Origin: Anaeroplasma bactoclasticum
GTDB taxonomy: Bacteria > Bacillota_I > Bacilli_A > Acholeplasmatales > Anaeroplasmataceae
Direction of reading: 5' to 3'
NCBI RefSeq assembly: GCF_003550015.1
Contig: NZ_QXEV01000002.1
Span: 62,001 to 126,000, forward strand
DNA length: 64,000 bases
Translations under genes and position numbers: made by a program
The notes under the pieces: model-generated
Told to the model about the DNA's origin: nothing
Databases searched by the model: none
Seen by the model: the letters and a program-made list of their open reading frames with translations, nothing else
Shown: in pieces, positions 42,310-51,934 of the stretch
How the letters are laid out: every line of letters starts with the position of its first letter
Position numbering within the stretch: the first letter of the stretch is position 1

Positions 42310-43014
42310 TTAAATTTTTTGAAATACTAATAAGATTCTTTCATCTTCATCCTGTAAATCTTCATTAAAATCTCCACAAACCTTAATTAGTTTAAGATTT
42401 TTATGAGATATATCTTTTATATCATAATAGTATTCATCGTAGGTTTCTGTAAAAGGTTGATTCCCCTTTTCTGTAATGATGACATCATGATGAAGCTGGT
42501 TATCTTTAACCTTTTTTGTATACCAATCAATTTTAAATGTTTCATAATCCTCATGCATTTCATTATTGGAATATTCCTTTAACATTTCTTTAGAAAAAAT
42601 ATCACAAATGAAGTATCCATTATCCTTTAATCCTTTAGAAACACAAGAAAGCATATTTTGAATATCCTTTTTCTTTGGTAAGAAATTCATAGAATCAAAT
42701 AGACATGTCATACAATCATATTTTTTATCTGTTTTGAATTTAGACATATCACATACTCTATAATTGATATCTAATCTATTTAGTTTTTTCTTTTCGTTCG
42801 CTATTTCTATACTTGATTCTGATAAATCAAGTCCATCGGCATGATATCCCTTTAGAGCTAGTAAATTACAAAATGTACCTGTACCGCAGGCTAAATCTAA
42901 AATAGAATCGCCAACTTTTAAGTATTCTTCTACAAACTCTAGCCATAAATCATAGTTTACACATGCCATGATTTCATCATAGAAGTAGCCAAATTTTTTA
43001 TACGCATTGTTCAT
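42310..43014 (-). CDS. class I SAM-dependent methyltransferase
   Basis: 234 residues, substrate unknown. Motif I is ILDLACGTGTFCNLLA (about residue 38), then GLDLSESSIEIA (motif II) and YDCMTCLFDSMNFL (post I/motif IV region). The start overlaps the stop of rqcH by 4 bases, so they are translationally coupled. A small-molecule or tRNA substrate is equally possible. Confidence 0.85.
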   Translation of the reverse strand: MNNAYKKFGYFYDEIMACVNYDLWLEFVEEYLKVGDSILDLACGTGTFCNLLALKGYHADGLDLSESSIEIANEKKKLNRLDINYRVCDMSKFKTDKKYDCMTCLFDSMNFLPKKKDIQNMLSCVSKGLKDNGYFICDIFSKEMLKEYSNNEMHEDYETFKIDWYTKKVKDNQLHHDVIITEKGNQPFTETYDEYYYDIKDISHKNLKLIKVCGDFNEDLQDEDERILLVFQKI

Positions 43015-44669
43015 TGCTTTTTCACCTTCAGCTTATAAATATAGTCTGAATCAGGGTCAATGTAAATTGTAGATTGGTGAGTGTAAGATACGAAGCAGGC
43101 TCTTTTACCTGGAATCTTTTTAATATTTCTTACTCTAGTATAATCTACAGCAACAGAACTTGATTCTTGGTAGGTGGAATAATAAGCTGCAACCATAGCT
43201 CCAGCTCTTATTTCCTCTTCAGTTAACTCTCCCATATTATGTACAACAACATGACTTCCTGGTGCATCCTTAATGTGGAACCACATTTCATTTGGCTTTG
43301 CCATTTTATGTGTTAAATATTCATTTTGGACATTATTCTTACCTACAGTAATCAATGTACCATTTTCTAAAATATAAGTTAAAAGCTTTGGCTTTTCTTT
43401 TTTCTTATTCTTTGGAACATTTTTAAATAAATATTTACCATTAATTAATTCCGCTTGTATTTCTAAAGCATCATTAATAGAAGCATCCTTTAATTGATAT
43501 TCAATCACTTTAAAATATTCAATTTCATTTTTAGCTATTTCCATTTGTTCTTCGATATAAGATACACTAGATTTTAGCTTTTGATATTTTTTAAAATAAC
43601 GATTGGAATTCTCTAAAATTGTAAATTTTGGATCTAGTGGGATATCTATCATTTCATTAGTGTAATAATTTAAGATATTTACCATAGATTTCTTTTCCTT
43701 CATGTTTGGTGATGAAAGAAGAAGCTCTCCATATAATTTAAGCTTATCTGCTTTAGCTGTATCTAAAAGCTCTAAATTAAGCTTTTCGATTTTCTTTTCA
43801 TATTTTTGGATTTGCTTTTTTACAAATGTAGATAAATCATTTGTTTTAAGCTTTACCTTAGCTCTTAAATCCATTTGATAATAATAATCATCTAATAAAT
43901 TAGATAATGTATCATATTCTTTAATGATATTCCCTTCAAGTGGATAATAATAAAAATCCATTTTACCTTTAAAATTAGTAAATGTTATAGGCTTTATATC
44001 CTTATGTAAATAATCATAAAAGCTATCACTATGAAAATCTGTATTAAATACAGGATATGCTAAATTTAGGGATACTCCATTAAATAAATCCATTAATTCC
44101 TTAGGATTTTTAGGATTCTTTTCCATAAATATATTATCGATTTCTTCTTTAGATAAAGCCATTGGATTTATTTTATTATTTAATGGAAATTCATATTTGG
44201 CATTTGGTAGAATAGTTCTATTATATTCTCCAACTCCATCATGCTTTAAGGCATCAATAATAATAAAATTTTCATCTGTTAAAACTAAATTAGAATATCT
44301 ACCCATTACCTCACAAATTAAATATTTATGATTTAAATCAGATAATTCATTATAGCCAGATACTTTAAAATATAGAATTCTATCACATTCATAATTGATA
44401 ATATCATCAATAAAATAGCCTTCAATATGTTTTCTTAAAAGCATGGTAAAGCTTTTAGGATTTAAAACACTATCGTAGAGTCTATTTGTTAAATGAATTC
44501 TTGAATAATCAGAAGAAAATGATAACATCATCTGATAATTTTGTCTTTCATGTCTTATAGTTAAAATAAAATCTGTATCTCCAGATTCATTTATTTTTGA
44601 AATTCTACCAGTTTTTAAGAATGAAATTTCCTTATGAAGTTTTTCTAAAAGTACACCATCAAAACTCAT
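43011..44669 (-). CDS. rqcH: RqcH/NFACT ribosome quality-control factor
   Basis: Binds stalled 50S subunits with peptidyl-tRNA and adds alanine tails that mark the nascent chain for degradation. 552 residues: NFACT-N domain (MSFDGVLLEKLHKEI to about 170), helical coiled-coil middle about 270-400 (QIQKYEKKIEKLNLELLDTAK), and NFACT-R near the C terminus (EMWFHIKDAPGSHVVV). Formerly annotated as fibronectin-binding protein. ATG start. Co-transcribed with the methyltransferase downstream. Confidence 0.92.
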   Translation of the reverse strand: MSFDGVLLEKLHKEISFLKTGRISKINESGDTDFILTIRHERQNYQMMLSFSSDYSRIHLTNRLYDSVLNPKSFTMLLRKHIEGYFIDDIINYECDRILYFKVSGYNELSDLNHKYLICEVMGRYSNLVLTDENFIIIDALKHDGVGEYNRTILPNAKYEFPLNNKINPMALSKEEIDNIFMEKNPKNPKELMDLFNGVSLNLAYPVFNTDFHSDSFYDYLHKDIKPITFTNFKGKMDFYYYPLEGNIIKEYDTLSNLLDDYYYQMDLRAKVKLKTNDLSTFVKKQIQKYEKKIEKLNLELLDTAKADKLKLYGELLLSSPNMKEKKSMVNILNYYTNEMIDIPLDPKFTILENSNRYFKKYQKLKSSVSYIEEQMEIAKNEIEYFKVIEYQLKDASINDALEIQAELINGKYLFKNVPKNKKKEKPKLLTYILENGTLITVGKNNVQNEYLTHKMAKPNEMWFHIKDAPGSHVVVHNMGELTEEEIRAGAMVAAYYSTYQESSSVAVDYTRVRNIKKIPGKRACFVSYTHQSTIYIDPDSDYIYKLKVKKQ

Positions 44670-44722
44670 ATTATCACCTAGTGTATTCAGTATATCATTT
44701 TTTAATTTGGAATTCTATTATC

Positions 44723-44751
44723 TTGTGTTTTAAATTATTAAATAGTAGAAT
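44723..44751 (+). promoter_or_regulatory. promoter of the YbjN-like gene
   Basis: TTGTGT (44723-44728) and TAGAAT (44746-44751) are 17 bases apart, 26 bases before the start codon, in the divergent region with rqcH. Confidence 0.5.
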
Positions 44752-44777
44752 ATATATAAATAAGGGGGATAAGTTTT

Positions 44778-45215
44778 ATGGGCCTTTTTGACAGATTTAA
44801 GAAGACAGATGAAGATAATTCCAAAAATAAAAAGAATACAAAGCTTCAAGATGGCGTTAAAAAGCAATTAGAAGCCAAAAATATTACCGTCACTTTAGAT
44901 GATAATGGCAAAGGCTCGTTTGAACTTATTATGCCTAAAGAAGGATATAGCTTATATCCATATTACGTAACAAATAGTGATAAAAAGGAATTATCCATTA
45001 TTATCAATTTAAGAAAAATAGATAATGATTTAATGATTAGTGATTATGAAAGAATCAATGCTTTTAATTTAAAAAGTAAATACTTTCAAGCAAAGATTAA
45101 GGATAGGATTTTATACTTAGAATATAATACTAAAGTAGATTCTTCTAAGTCTGAAATTATCCATGAAGTTATTGAAAGCGTATTTATTCTTTCAAAAGAA
45201 ATTGATGAGCTTTAA
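44778..45215 (+). CDS. hypothetical protein, possibly YbjN-like
   Basis: 145 residues. The first 30 residues are charged and probably disordered (FKKTDEDNSKNKKNTK). From about residue 33 it alternates strands and helices in the way of the YbjN/T3SS-chaperone-like fold (LSIIINLRKI, INAFNLKSKYFQAKIKDRILYLEY, VIESVFILSKEI). No catalytic motif. ATG start behind AAGGGGGATAAGTTTT. Monocistronic by context. Function unknown. Confidence 0.65.
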   Translation: MGLFDRFKKTDEDNSKNKKNTKLQDGVKKQLEAKNITVTLDDNGKGSFELIMPKEGYSLYPYYVTNSDKKELSIIINLRKIDNDLMISDYERINAFNLKSKYFQAKIKDRILYLEYNTKVDSSKSEIIHEVIESVFILSKEIDEL

Positions 45216-45276
45216 TTGGTTGAATTTTTAAGTTTCTTATAGTAAACTTTACTTACATAAAAGAGAGGTATAAATC

Positions 45277-45903
45277 ATGAAGCTAAATGACAGAGGACTT
45301 CTAGTTGTTGTATCCGGTCCTTCCGGAGTAGGCAAGGGAACCGTTCGTAAAGCATTATTTGAAATGCCAAAGCATAACCTAACCTATAGTGTATCTATGA
45401 CCACAAGAAAGCAAAGACCAGGCGAGAAAGATGGAGTAGATTATTATTTCGTTTCTAAAGAGGAATTCTTAAAGCGTGTTGAGGAAGGTAAATTCTTAGA
45501 GCATGCAGAATTCGTTGGAAATTATTATGGTACTCCACTGGATAAGGTAAATGAAAGATTAGAGGATGGCCAAGAGGTTGTTCTAGAGATTGAAGTTGAG
45601 GGTGCACTTCAGGTAAAGAAGAAGGTTCCAGATTGTGTTATGATTTTTATCGTTCCACCAGGAAAGGAAGCCTTATATCAGCGCTTAAGAAAAAGAGGCA
45701 CTGAGTCTGAGGATGTCATAGAGCAAAGAATTGAAAAAGCCAATAGAGAGTTTAAGCTTGCAAAGTACTATGATTATATCGTAGTAAATGATGAGGTATC
45801 CAATGCGGCAGACCGTATTATGGCAATCATTCGTGCTGAGCATGCGAAAACTGCAAGATCCATCCATAAGTATATGGAATTAATTGGTGAGGATGAAGAA
45901 TAA
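45277..45903 (+). CDS. gmk: guanylate kinase
   Basis: Phosphorylates GMP to GDP. 208 residues. P-loop GPSGVGKGT at residues 14-22; SVSMTTRKQRPGEKDGVDYYFV binds GMP. ATG behind AGAGAGGTATAAATC. It is followed by rpoZ after a short gap, the common gmk-rpoZ order. Confidence 0.97.
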   Translation: MKLNDRGLLVVVSGPSGVGKGTVRKALFEMPKHNLTYSVSMTTRKQRPGEKDGVDYYFVSKEEFLKRVEEGKFLEHAEFVGNYYGTPLDKVNERLEDGQEVVLEIEVEGALQVKKKVPDCVMIFIVPPGKEALYQRLRKRGTESEDVIEQRIEKANREFKLAKYYDYIVVNDEVSNAADRIMAIIRAEHAKTARSIHKYMELIGEDEE

Positions 45904-45967
45904 AATTAAACTAGATTTTTAATTTAGTTTATTGTATAATAATTTTGTTGATTTGGAGGCAAGAGAT

Positions 45968-46186
45968 ATGTCAAAGAAAGATTATGATGGAATGCGTTAT
46001 CCATCTGTAGATGATTTATTAAAGGTTATTGATTCTAAATATAAGCTTGCTTATGCAGCAGCTAGAAGAGCTCATATCATTGAAGAGGAAGAGTGGACAG
46101 CTGCAGAAGATGGTATGTGTGTAAAGCCAGTTGGTCAAGCGTTAGAAGAAATCTTAAATAACCAGACAAAGATGACTTTCAAGTAA
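45968..46186 (+). CDS. rpoZ: RNA polymerase omega subunit
   Basis: 72 residues. MRYPSVDDLLKVIDSKYKL followed by AAARRAHIIEEE is the omega signature. The start at 45968 is set by GGAGG eight bases upstream; an in-frame ATG 12 codons earlier has no ribosome site. Next to gmk, as in most Bacillota. Confidence 0.93.
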   Translation: MSKKDYDGMRYPSVDDLLKVIDSKYKLAYAAARRAHIIEEEEWTAAEDGMCVKPVGQALEEILNNQTKMTFK

Positions 46187-46200
46187 AAGTAAGGTAGATG

Positions 46201-46230
46201 AATGATACTTCGGTATCATTTTTCTTTTTT
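46201..46230 (+). terminator. terminator of gmk-rpoZ
   Basis: AATGATAC, tetraloop TTCG, GTATCATT, then TTTCTTTTTT. Confidence 0.9.
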
Positions 46231-46274
46231 GCTAAAAGAAAATGTTGTATAATTTGAAAAAAGGAGGAAATATC

Positions 46275-47057
46275 ATGTATAACATATGCGAATACTTTTT
46301 ATATTTTATGATATATGCCTTCTTTGGCTATATAGCTGAGGTTATCTATGTTGCTATATGTACAAAAAAGATAACGAACCGAGGCTTTTTATACGGACCA
46401 TTTGTGCCAATTTATGGCTTTGGTGCAGTAGGTATTATTACAGCACTTTCTTGGGCGTATAGGCTAGATGCTTGGTATTCTATATTTATTGTATTTATAT
46501 TAGGATTCTTATTAACATCCCTACTTGAATATTTTGTTTCTTGGGCTATGGAAATGATATTCCATATGAGATGGTGGGATTATAGTGATAAGCTTTTAAA
46601 TATTAATGGTAGAGTTTGTCTTAGAAATTCCTCTATGTTTGCTATATTAGTCGTTTTAGTATTATATGTATTACATCCATATGTGATTATACCCTTTGTA
46701 GGATTAATAGCCTCCTTAGGGGATTTATGGTTTTATATAATATCTGGTATTATTTTTTCACTTATTATGACAGATACAGTATTCTCTACAATTAAGCAGG
46801 TTAATATTTCTAAGATTATTAAGAAGCTAGAATCTATGGCCTTAGAGCTTCAAAGAAGCGTTATGGATGCTAAGGAAGAAGCATCTAAGAAGATGGAATC
46901 TTTAAAGGACTATTTAAAATCTACAAGAGTTGTAAAATCTATTAAAGCATTAGAAAGACAGTATTCTAGTGCTAAAATTAAAACAAGAACAAATCATTTA
47001 AGATTAAGCTTAAAGGATTTTATGAATAAGGTTAAGGATAAATTATCAGGAGAGTGA
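46275..47057 (+). CDS. PF06541-type membrane protein (putative ABC transporter permease, DUF1113)
   Basis: 260 residues with about five hydrophobic segments in the first 160 residues and a charged, helical C-terminal tail rich in Lys (about 190-260, coiled-coil-like: LQRSVMDAKEEASKKME). The family signature ITNRGFLYGPFVPIYGFGAVG is split here as NRGFLYGPF and VPIYGFGAVG. Start at 46275 is chosen by AAGGAGGAAATATC. Family name says transporter, but no ATPase partner is adjacent and the function is unproven. The stop overlaps the uvrC ribosome site. Confidence 0.85.
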   Translation: MYNICEYFLYFMIYAFFGYIAEVIYVAICTKKITNRGFLYGPFVPIYGFGAVGIITALSWAYRLDAWYSIFIVFILGFLLTSLLEYFVSWAMEMIFHMRWWDYSDKLLNINGRVCLRNSSMFAILVVLVLYVLHPYVIIPFVGLIASLGDLWFYIISGIIFSLIMTDTVFSTIKQVNISKIIKKLESMALELQRSVMDAKEEASKKMESLKDYLKSTRVVKSIKALERQYSSAKIKTRTNHLRLSLKDFMNKVKDKLSGE

Positions 47058-47062
47058 TTCTT

Positions 47063-48829
47063 TTGGGCATTATTGAAGAAAAACTGGCTTTATTACCAGA
47101 TTCCCCAGGCTCTTATCAGATGAGGGATAAAAATGGAAAAATTATATATGTTGGTAAAGCTAAGAACCTAAAGAATAGGGTTAGAAGCTATTTTCATGGT
47201 GCTCATAATGCTAAAACAACAAAGCTTGTTTCTGAGATTAAAGACTTTACCTATGTTATAACCTCAAGTGAGCTTGAGGCTTTTGTCTTAGAAATTAATT
47301 TAATAAAGGAATATAATCCTAAATATAATATCGCCCTAACAGATGATAAAACATATCCTTATGTTGCCCTAACAAATGAGAAAAATCCAAGATTAATAGT
47401 TACAAGAAACAAAAGAAAAAAGGGTGAGGCTAGATATTTTGGACCATACCCTAATGTAGGTGCTGCAAGGGATACAGTTACACTTTTAAATAGATTATAT
47501 CCATTAAGAAAATGTAATCATATTCCAGATAAGGAATGCTTATATTATCATATGCATCAATGCTTAGGCCCATGTATAAATAAAGAGGATTTTGATTATT
47601 CTATTTATAAGAATAAAATTTCATCCTTTTTAAATGGAGATGCAGATTCCATATTAAAGGAATTAGAAGAAAAAATGATATCTGCATCTGAGAATATGGA
47701 ATTTGAAAAGGCTATAGAATATAGAGATTTAATTAATTCTATTAAGAATACAATTAAAAGACAAAAGATATCTATTAATGATTTAACCGCAAGAGATTAT
47801 ATCGGAGTATATGAGGATAATGGAGATTTATCTTTAAATATCATTATTACAAGATTAGGCTCTATAGTTCAAAATCATCAAACAATTATTAATTCTTATA
47901 TATCCAAAGAGGATGAGGTATTATCTTATTTAAGACAGTTTTATGAGATAAATGAAAAGCCTAAGGAAATTGGTATATCTGGTATTAATATAGAAAATAT
48001 TGATGAATTACTTGGAATTCCTTATGTAGATATAAAGCTTGGAAAGAAAAAAGAATTATTAGATATGGCAGTTTATAATGCCAAATATAATTTAGAAAAC
48101 AAAAGAAATATATATAAAAATCAAGTATTAAAAAGAGTAGAAACTATTAACTTACTAGGAGAATTACTTGGAATTGATCCACCAGAAAGGATTGAAGCAT
48201 TTGATAATTCCAATCTATTTGGTGAATACCCTGTATCTGGTATGGTATGCTATATTAATGGTAGACCAGCACCAAAAGAGTTTAGAAAATACCATATTAA
48301 AACTGTAGAGGGTGCAAATGATTATGAATCCATGAAGGAAGTCATTTATAGAAGATATTTAAGACTTCTTATGGAAGATTCAACCTTACCAAATCTAATT
48401 GTAATGGATGGTGGAAAAATCCAGGTTCATGCAGCAGAGGAGGTATTAGCCTCTTTAAATGTCGATATTCCAGTTATGGGTATTCAAAAGGATGACCATC
48501 ATAAGGCTACCATTATTTTCTTTAAGGATAAATTAATTCCTTTAGATAAGAATGACCCTGTATTTTTACTTTTAGCAGATATATCCCAAAGGGTTCATGA
48601 TTTTGCGATAAGCTTCTTTAGAAGCCAAAAGGCTAAGGGCTTCTTCCAATCTAGATTAGATGAAATCGAAGGCTTAGGACCAAAAAGAAAAGAAGCCTTG
48701 ATTAAATATTTTACTACAATAGATAATGTAAAAAATGCATCTATTGATGAGCTTAAAAAATCTGGTATGCCAGAGAATTTAGCGAAAAGAATATATGAAT
48801 ATTTTAAGGAGGATGAAGATGAAGATTAA
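47063..48829 (+). CDS. uvrC: excinuclease ABC subunit C
   Basis: Makes both incisions in nucleotide excision repair. 588 residues. GIY-YIG domain at the N terminus (SPGSYQMRDKNGKIIYVGKA), UVR motif about 200-235 (ENMEFEKAIEYRDLI), RNase H-like domain with AFDNSNLFGEYPVSGMV, and C-terminal helix-hairpin-helix (IEGLGPKRKEALIKYF). The start is the TTG at 47063, ten bases behind AGGAG; the GTG nine bases earlier sits within the ribosome site. Confidence 0.96.
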   Translation: MGIIEEKLALLPDSPGSYQMRDKNGKIIYVGKAKNLKNRVRSYFHGAHNAKTTKLVSEIKDFTYVITSSELEAFVLEINLIKEYNPKYNIALTDDKTYPYVALTNEKNPRLIVTRNKRKKGEARYFGPYPNVGAARDTVTLLNRLYPLRKCNHIPDKECLYYHMHQCLGPCINKEDFDYSIYKNKISSFLNGDADSILKELEEKMISASENMEFEKAIEYRDLINSIKNTIKRQKISINDLTARDYIGVYEDNGDLSLNIIITRLGSIVQNHQTIINSYISKEDEVLSYLRQFYEINEKPKEIGISGINIENIDELLGIPYVDIKLGKKKELLDMAVYNAKYNLENKRNIYKNQVLKRVETINLLGELLGIDPPERIEAFDNSNLFGEYPVSGMVCYINGRPAPKEFRKYHIKTVEGANDYESMKEVIYRRYLRLLMEDSTLPNLIVMDGGKIQVHAAEEVLASLNVDIPVMGIQKDDHHKATIIFFKDKLIPLDKNDPVFLLLADISQRVHDFAISFFRSQKAKGFFQSRLDEIEGLGPKRKEALIKYFTTIDNVKNASIDELKKSGMPENLAKRIYEYFKEDEDED

Positions 48830-50351
48830 GCTTATATTACCTTTATTAGGAGTTTTAATATTAGCTTCTTGTGGTGGTACTAGTAATACTACAACAAATG
48901 TAGAAACTACTACTGAGACCACTACCGATATTTCAACTACAACAAAAGAAGAAATCACTTTAGCTTATAGAGAATTACCAGAGGATGTAAATAATTATTA
49001 TTCTAATGTAAATACAAATTTAGAAAAAGATGAATTTGTTGCCTCCATAACAAGTGTAATATCTCAAGATTATATCAAATATTCATATTCTGATGCTTGG
49101 GATATTTTAGAAGAAGCTGATGAAGATCCATATAATAAGGACAATATTGTATGTATATATACAGGCCTATCTATTCCTAAGAATGCCCATGGCACATGGA
49201 ATAGAGAGCATACTTGGCCTAAAAGCCATGGATTTGCAAGCGATACAAATCCTGCCTATACCGATTGTCATCATTTAACTGCAACTCAAGCTCAAGCAAA
49301 TAACGCAAGAGGCGATTTAGATTTTGATGAGGTAGCATTAAATAGTGGTACAGTAGAAGAAGATGCCTATGGAAATAAATGGATTAATAATGTATGTTAT
49401 GAGCCAAGAGATGAGGCAAAAGGAGATTGTGCAAGAGCTATCTTCTATATGATGGCAAGATATAATGATACTAATTTAGATTTAACTATTTCAGAAAAAA
49501 TCCCAACATCTAGTGGAGAAGCAAAAATAGGTAAGCTTTCTACATTAATTAAATGGCATTATCAGGACCCAGTTTCTTTTGAAGAAATCAATAGAAATGA
49601 AATAATTTATAAGCATCAAAAAAATAGAAATCCATTTATTGACCACCCAGAATGGGTAAATAAAGTATTTGATAGCTCTTATCTAAATTTAAGTATCAAT
49701 AAAGAAAAAGTAAAAGCACTTATTGATGATATTAATAATTTACCTTCTAATGTTACTTTAGAGGATGAAGAGGCTGTGAATACCTTAGTAGATAGAGTAA
49801 AAGCCTTAAATGCTCAAGAAAAGCTTTATGTAAATAATTATTCTATTTTAAGTGAAGCAAAGTATTTAATTGATTATTTAAAGGGTAATAGCTTAGATAA
49901 TGACGCATATAAGACCTTTGATTTTTCATCAGTTAGTGGAGAAGCATCCTATAAAAAGGATGTAACATTTAGTATATCTGATTTTGAATTTTATGCGAGC
50001 GCTTGTTATGTAGCTCCATCGGACTTTAGACTTGGTACAAATGGTAAAAAGGTTTCGGATGTAGCTTTATCTACTATTGGTGCTGAAGGTTCTGGAGCAT
50101 ATTTAAAATCAAATTTCTCTACCGAAGGCTTATGTGGTGTTACAGTTAATTTTACTGGTACTCATGGACCAGTAAGTAAAGGCTATATCATTGGAGTTTC
50201 TAATGGAGAATATAAGGTATTATATAGTGGTGCGCTTGGCCAAAGTAGCTTTTCTGCAACATTTGATGAATTTAATGGAGAATTTATATTTGCCATTGCG
50301 GGTGATAATCCAAGAGTAGTAATATCTTCAATCTCTATATATGTATCATAA
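48819..50351 (+). CDS. secreted lipoprotein endonuclease I family nuclease
   Basis: 510 residues. Lipoprotein signal ending in LILASC (Cys about 18), then a Thr-rich linker (TTTNVETTTETTTDISTTT) like that in the lipoprotein at 26052. Endonuclease I domain (PF04231) about 60-280 with NREHTWPKSHGF and TDCHHLTATQAQANNARG carrying the catalytic His and metal ligands. The rest has an unassigned beta-rich domain about 345-510. Start at 48819 is six bases behind AAGGAGG; it overlaps uvrC by 11 bases. Acts outside the cell, perhaps for nutrient recovery from DNA or RNA. Confidence 0.88.
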   Translation: MKIKLILPLLGVLILASCGGTSNTTTNVETTTETTTDISTTTKEEITLAYRELPEDVNNYYSNVNTNLEKDEFVASITSVISQDYIKYSYSDAWDILEEADEDPYNKDNIVCIYTGLSIPKNAHGTWNREHTWPKSHGFASDTNPAYTDCHHLTATQAQANNARGDLDFDEVALNSGTVEEDAYGNKWINNVCYEPRDEAKGDCARAIFYMMARYNDTNLDLTISEKIPTSSGEAKIGKLSTLIKWHYQDPVSFEEINRNEIIYKHQKNRNPFIDHPEWVNKVFDSSYLNLSINKEKVKALIDDINNLPSNVTLEDEEAVNTLVDRVKALNAQEKLYVNNYSILSEAKYLIDYLKGNSLDNDAYKTFDFSSVSGEASYKKDVTFSISDFEFYASACYVAPSDFRLGTNGKKVSDVALSTIGAEGSGAYLKSNFSTEGLCGVTVNFTGTHGPVSKGYIIGVSNGEYKVLYSGALGQSSFSATFDEFNGEFIFAIAGDNPRVVISSISIYVS

Positions 50352-50356
50352 GATTA

Positions 50357-50379
50357 GGGAGTGTATCTCCCTTTTTCTT
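50357..50379 (+). terminator. terminator of uvrC-endonuclease operon
   Basis: GGGAG (50357-50361), loop TGTAT, CTCCC (50367-50371), then TTTTTCTT. Confidence 0.75.
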
Positions 50380-50461
50380 ATGAAAATTTTTTGTTTTCTT
50401 TTTCTTATAAATAATGATATAATAATAAGGTACGACTTCTAAATCGCTTGGGGGTGTTTTT

Positions 50462-51904
50462 GTGAAGTATGATTGTATAATTGTTGGGGCAGGTCCAGCT
50501 GGCGTATTTTGTGCATATGAATTCATGGAAAAAATGCCAAATGCGAAAATTTTATTAATTGATAAGGGTAAAAATATCTATAAAAGAAAATGCCCAGTAA
50601 ATGAGCATTTATTAGAAAAGTGCCCTGTCAATAGAGAAGGTGTATCTGGTTGTCACCCTGCTTGTTCTATCACAAATGGCTTTGGTGGAGCTGGTGCCTT
50701 TTCTGATGGTAAATTTAATATTACTACAGAATTTGGTGGTTGGTTAACCGATTATTTAGATGATAATACAGTACTTGAATTAATTAAGTATGTCGATCAA
50801 ATTAATTTAAAATATGGTGCACCAAAGGAAATCACAAACCCTACAACAGATAAGGTTAGAGAAATTGAAAGAAGAGCATTATCTGTTGGCTTAAAGCTAC
50901 TTAGAAGCCAGGTTAGACATTTAGGTACAGAGAATAACCTAAAGATTCAAGCAGCAATCTATGAGGATTTAAAGGATCATGTAGATATGATGTTTGAAAC
51001 AGAGGTTTCAGATATTTTAGTTACCGATGGTAAGGTTACTGGTATTGCCCTTAAAAAGGGTGAGATCATTGATAGTGATTATGTATTCTTAGGTGTTGGT
51101 AGAGATGGTTCTAAATGGCTTGAGGATATGTGTCATAAATATAATATTCATATGACAAATAACCAAGTAGATGTTGGTGTAAGAGTAGAAACAAATGATA
51201 TTGTAATGGAAGAAATCAATTCCAATTTATATGAAGGTAAATTTATTTACCGTACAAGTGTTGGAACAACAGTTCGTACATTCTGTTCAAACCCATCTGG
51301 TCATGTCGTAATTGAAAACCATAGTGGTACTATGCTTGCGAACGGACATGCTTATGCATCTAAGGAGCTTGGAAGCCACAATACCAATTTTGCACTATTG
51401 GTATCCCATAAATTCTCTGATCCATTCGATTTACCAAATGAATATGCACACCAAGTATCTCGTCTTGCGAATGAATTATCCTGTGGGTCTATTATCGTTC
51501 AAAGATATGGTGATATTGTAAGAGGAAGAAGATCAACACAAAAGAGAATTGATGAAGGCTTTGTAAGGCCTACATTAACAGAGGCTGTACCTGGAGATTT
51601 AGGATTAGTATTACCATATAATACTATGAAATCTATTGTTGAAATGATTGAAGCCTTAGACCATGTAACACCAGGTATTGCAAATGAGCATACATTATTC
51701 TATGGTGTTGAGGCAAAGTTTTATAGTGCTCGACCAGAAATCAAAAACAACTTTGAAACTAAGTCTGTAGAGGGCTTATATGTTGGCGGAGATGGCGCAG
51801 GCTTAACAAGAGGCTTAGCACAGGCTGGTGCGAATGGTGTATTTGTCGCTAGAGACATTATTAAAAAACTAGAAAATAATTCGTTAGATAAAGGAACTGA
51901 ATAG
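50462..51904 (+). CDS. FAD-dependent dehydrogenase (COG2509)
   Basis: 480 residues. FAD-binding Rossmann motif at the N terminus (YDCIIVGAGPAGVFCAYE), a Cys-rich stretch about 55-85 (RKCPVNEHLLEKCPVNREG, GCHPACSI), GFGGAGAFSDGKFN, and the second FAD motif near the C terminus (GLYVGGDGAGLTRGLAQAGANG). Substrate unknown. Start is GTG behind GGGGGTGTTTTT. The Cys-rich stretch is usual for this family. Confidence 0.88.
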   Translation: MKYDCIIVGAGPAGVFCAYEFMEKMPNAKILLIDKGKNIYKRKCPVNEHLLEKCPVNREGVSGCHPACSITNGFGGAGAFSDGKFNITTEFGGWLTDYLDDNTVLELIKYVDQINLKYGAPKEITNPTTDKVREIERRALSVGLKLLRSQVRHLGTENNLKIQAAIYEDLKDHVDMMFETEVSDILVTDGKVTGIALKKGEIIDSDYVFLGVGRDGSKWLEDMCHKYNIHMTNNQVDVGVRVETNDIVMEEINSNLYEGKFIYRTSVGTTVRTFCSNPSGHVVIENHSGTMLANGHAYASKELGSHNTNFALLVSHKFSDPFDLPNEYAHQVSRLANELSCGSIIVQRYGDIVRGRRSTQKRIDEGFVRPTLTEAVPGDLGLVLPYNTMKSIVEMIEALDHVTPGIANEHTLFYGVEAKFYSARPEIKNNFETKSVEGLYVGGDGAGLTRGLAQAGANGVFVARDIIKKLENNSLDKGTE

Positions 51905-51918
51905 TTCCTTATCTTTTT
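51891..51918 (+). terminator. weak terminator after the FAD dehydrogenase
   Basis: AAGGAACT (51891-51898), loop GAAT, AGTTCCTT (51903-51910), then ATCTTTTT. The ribosome site of the next gene follows at once, so it probably attenuates rather than ends transcription. The left arm is inside the coding sequence. Confidence 0.55.
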
Positions 51919-51934
51919 GAGGAGTGAATTTTTT

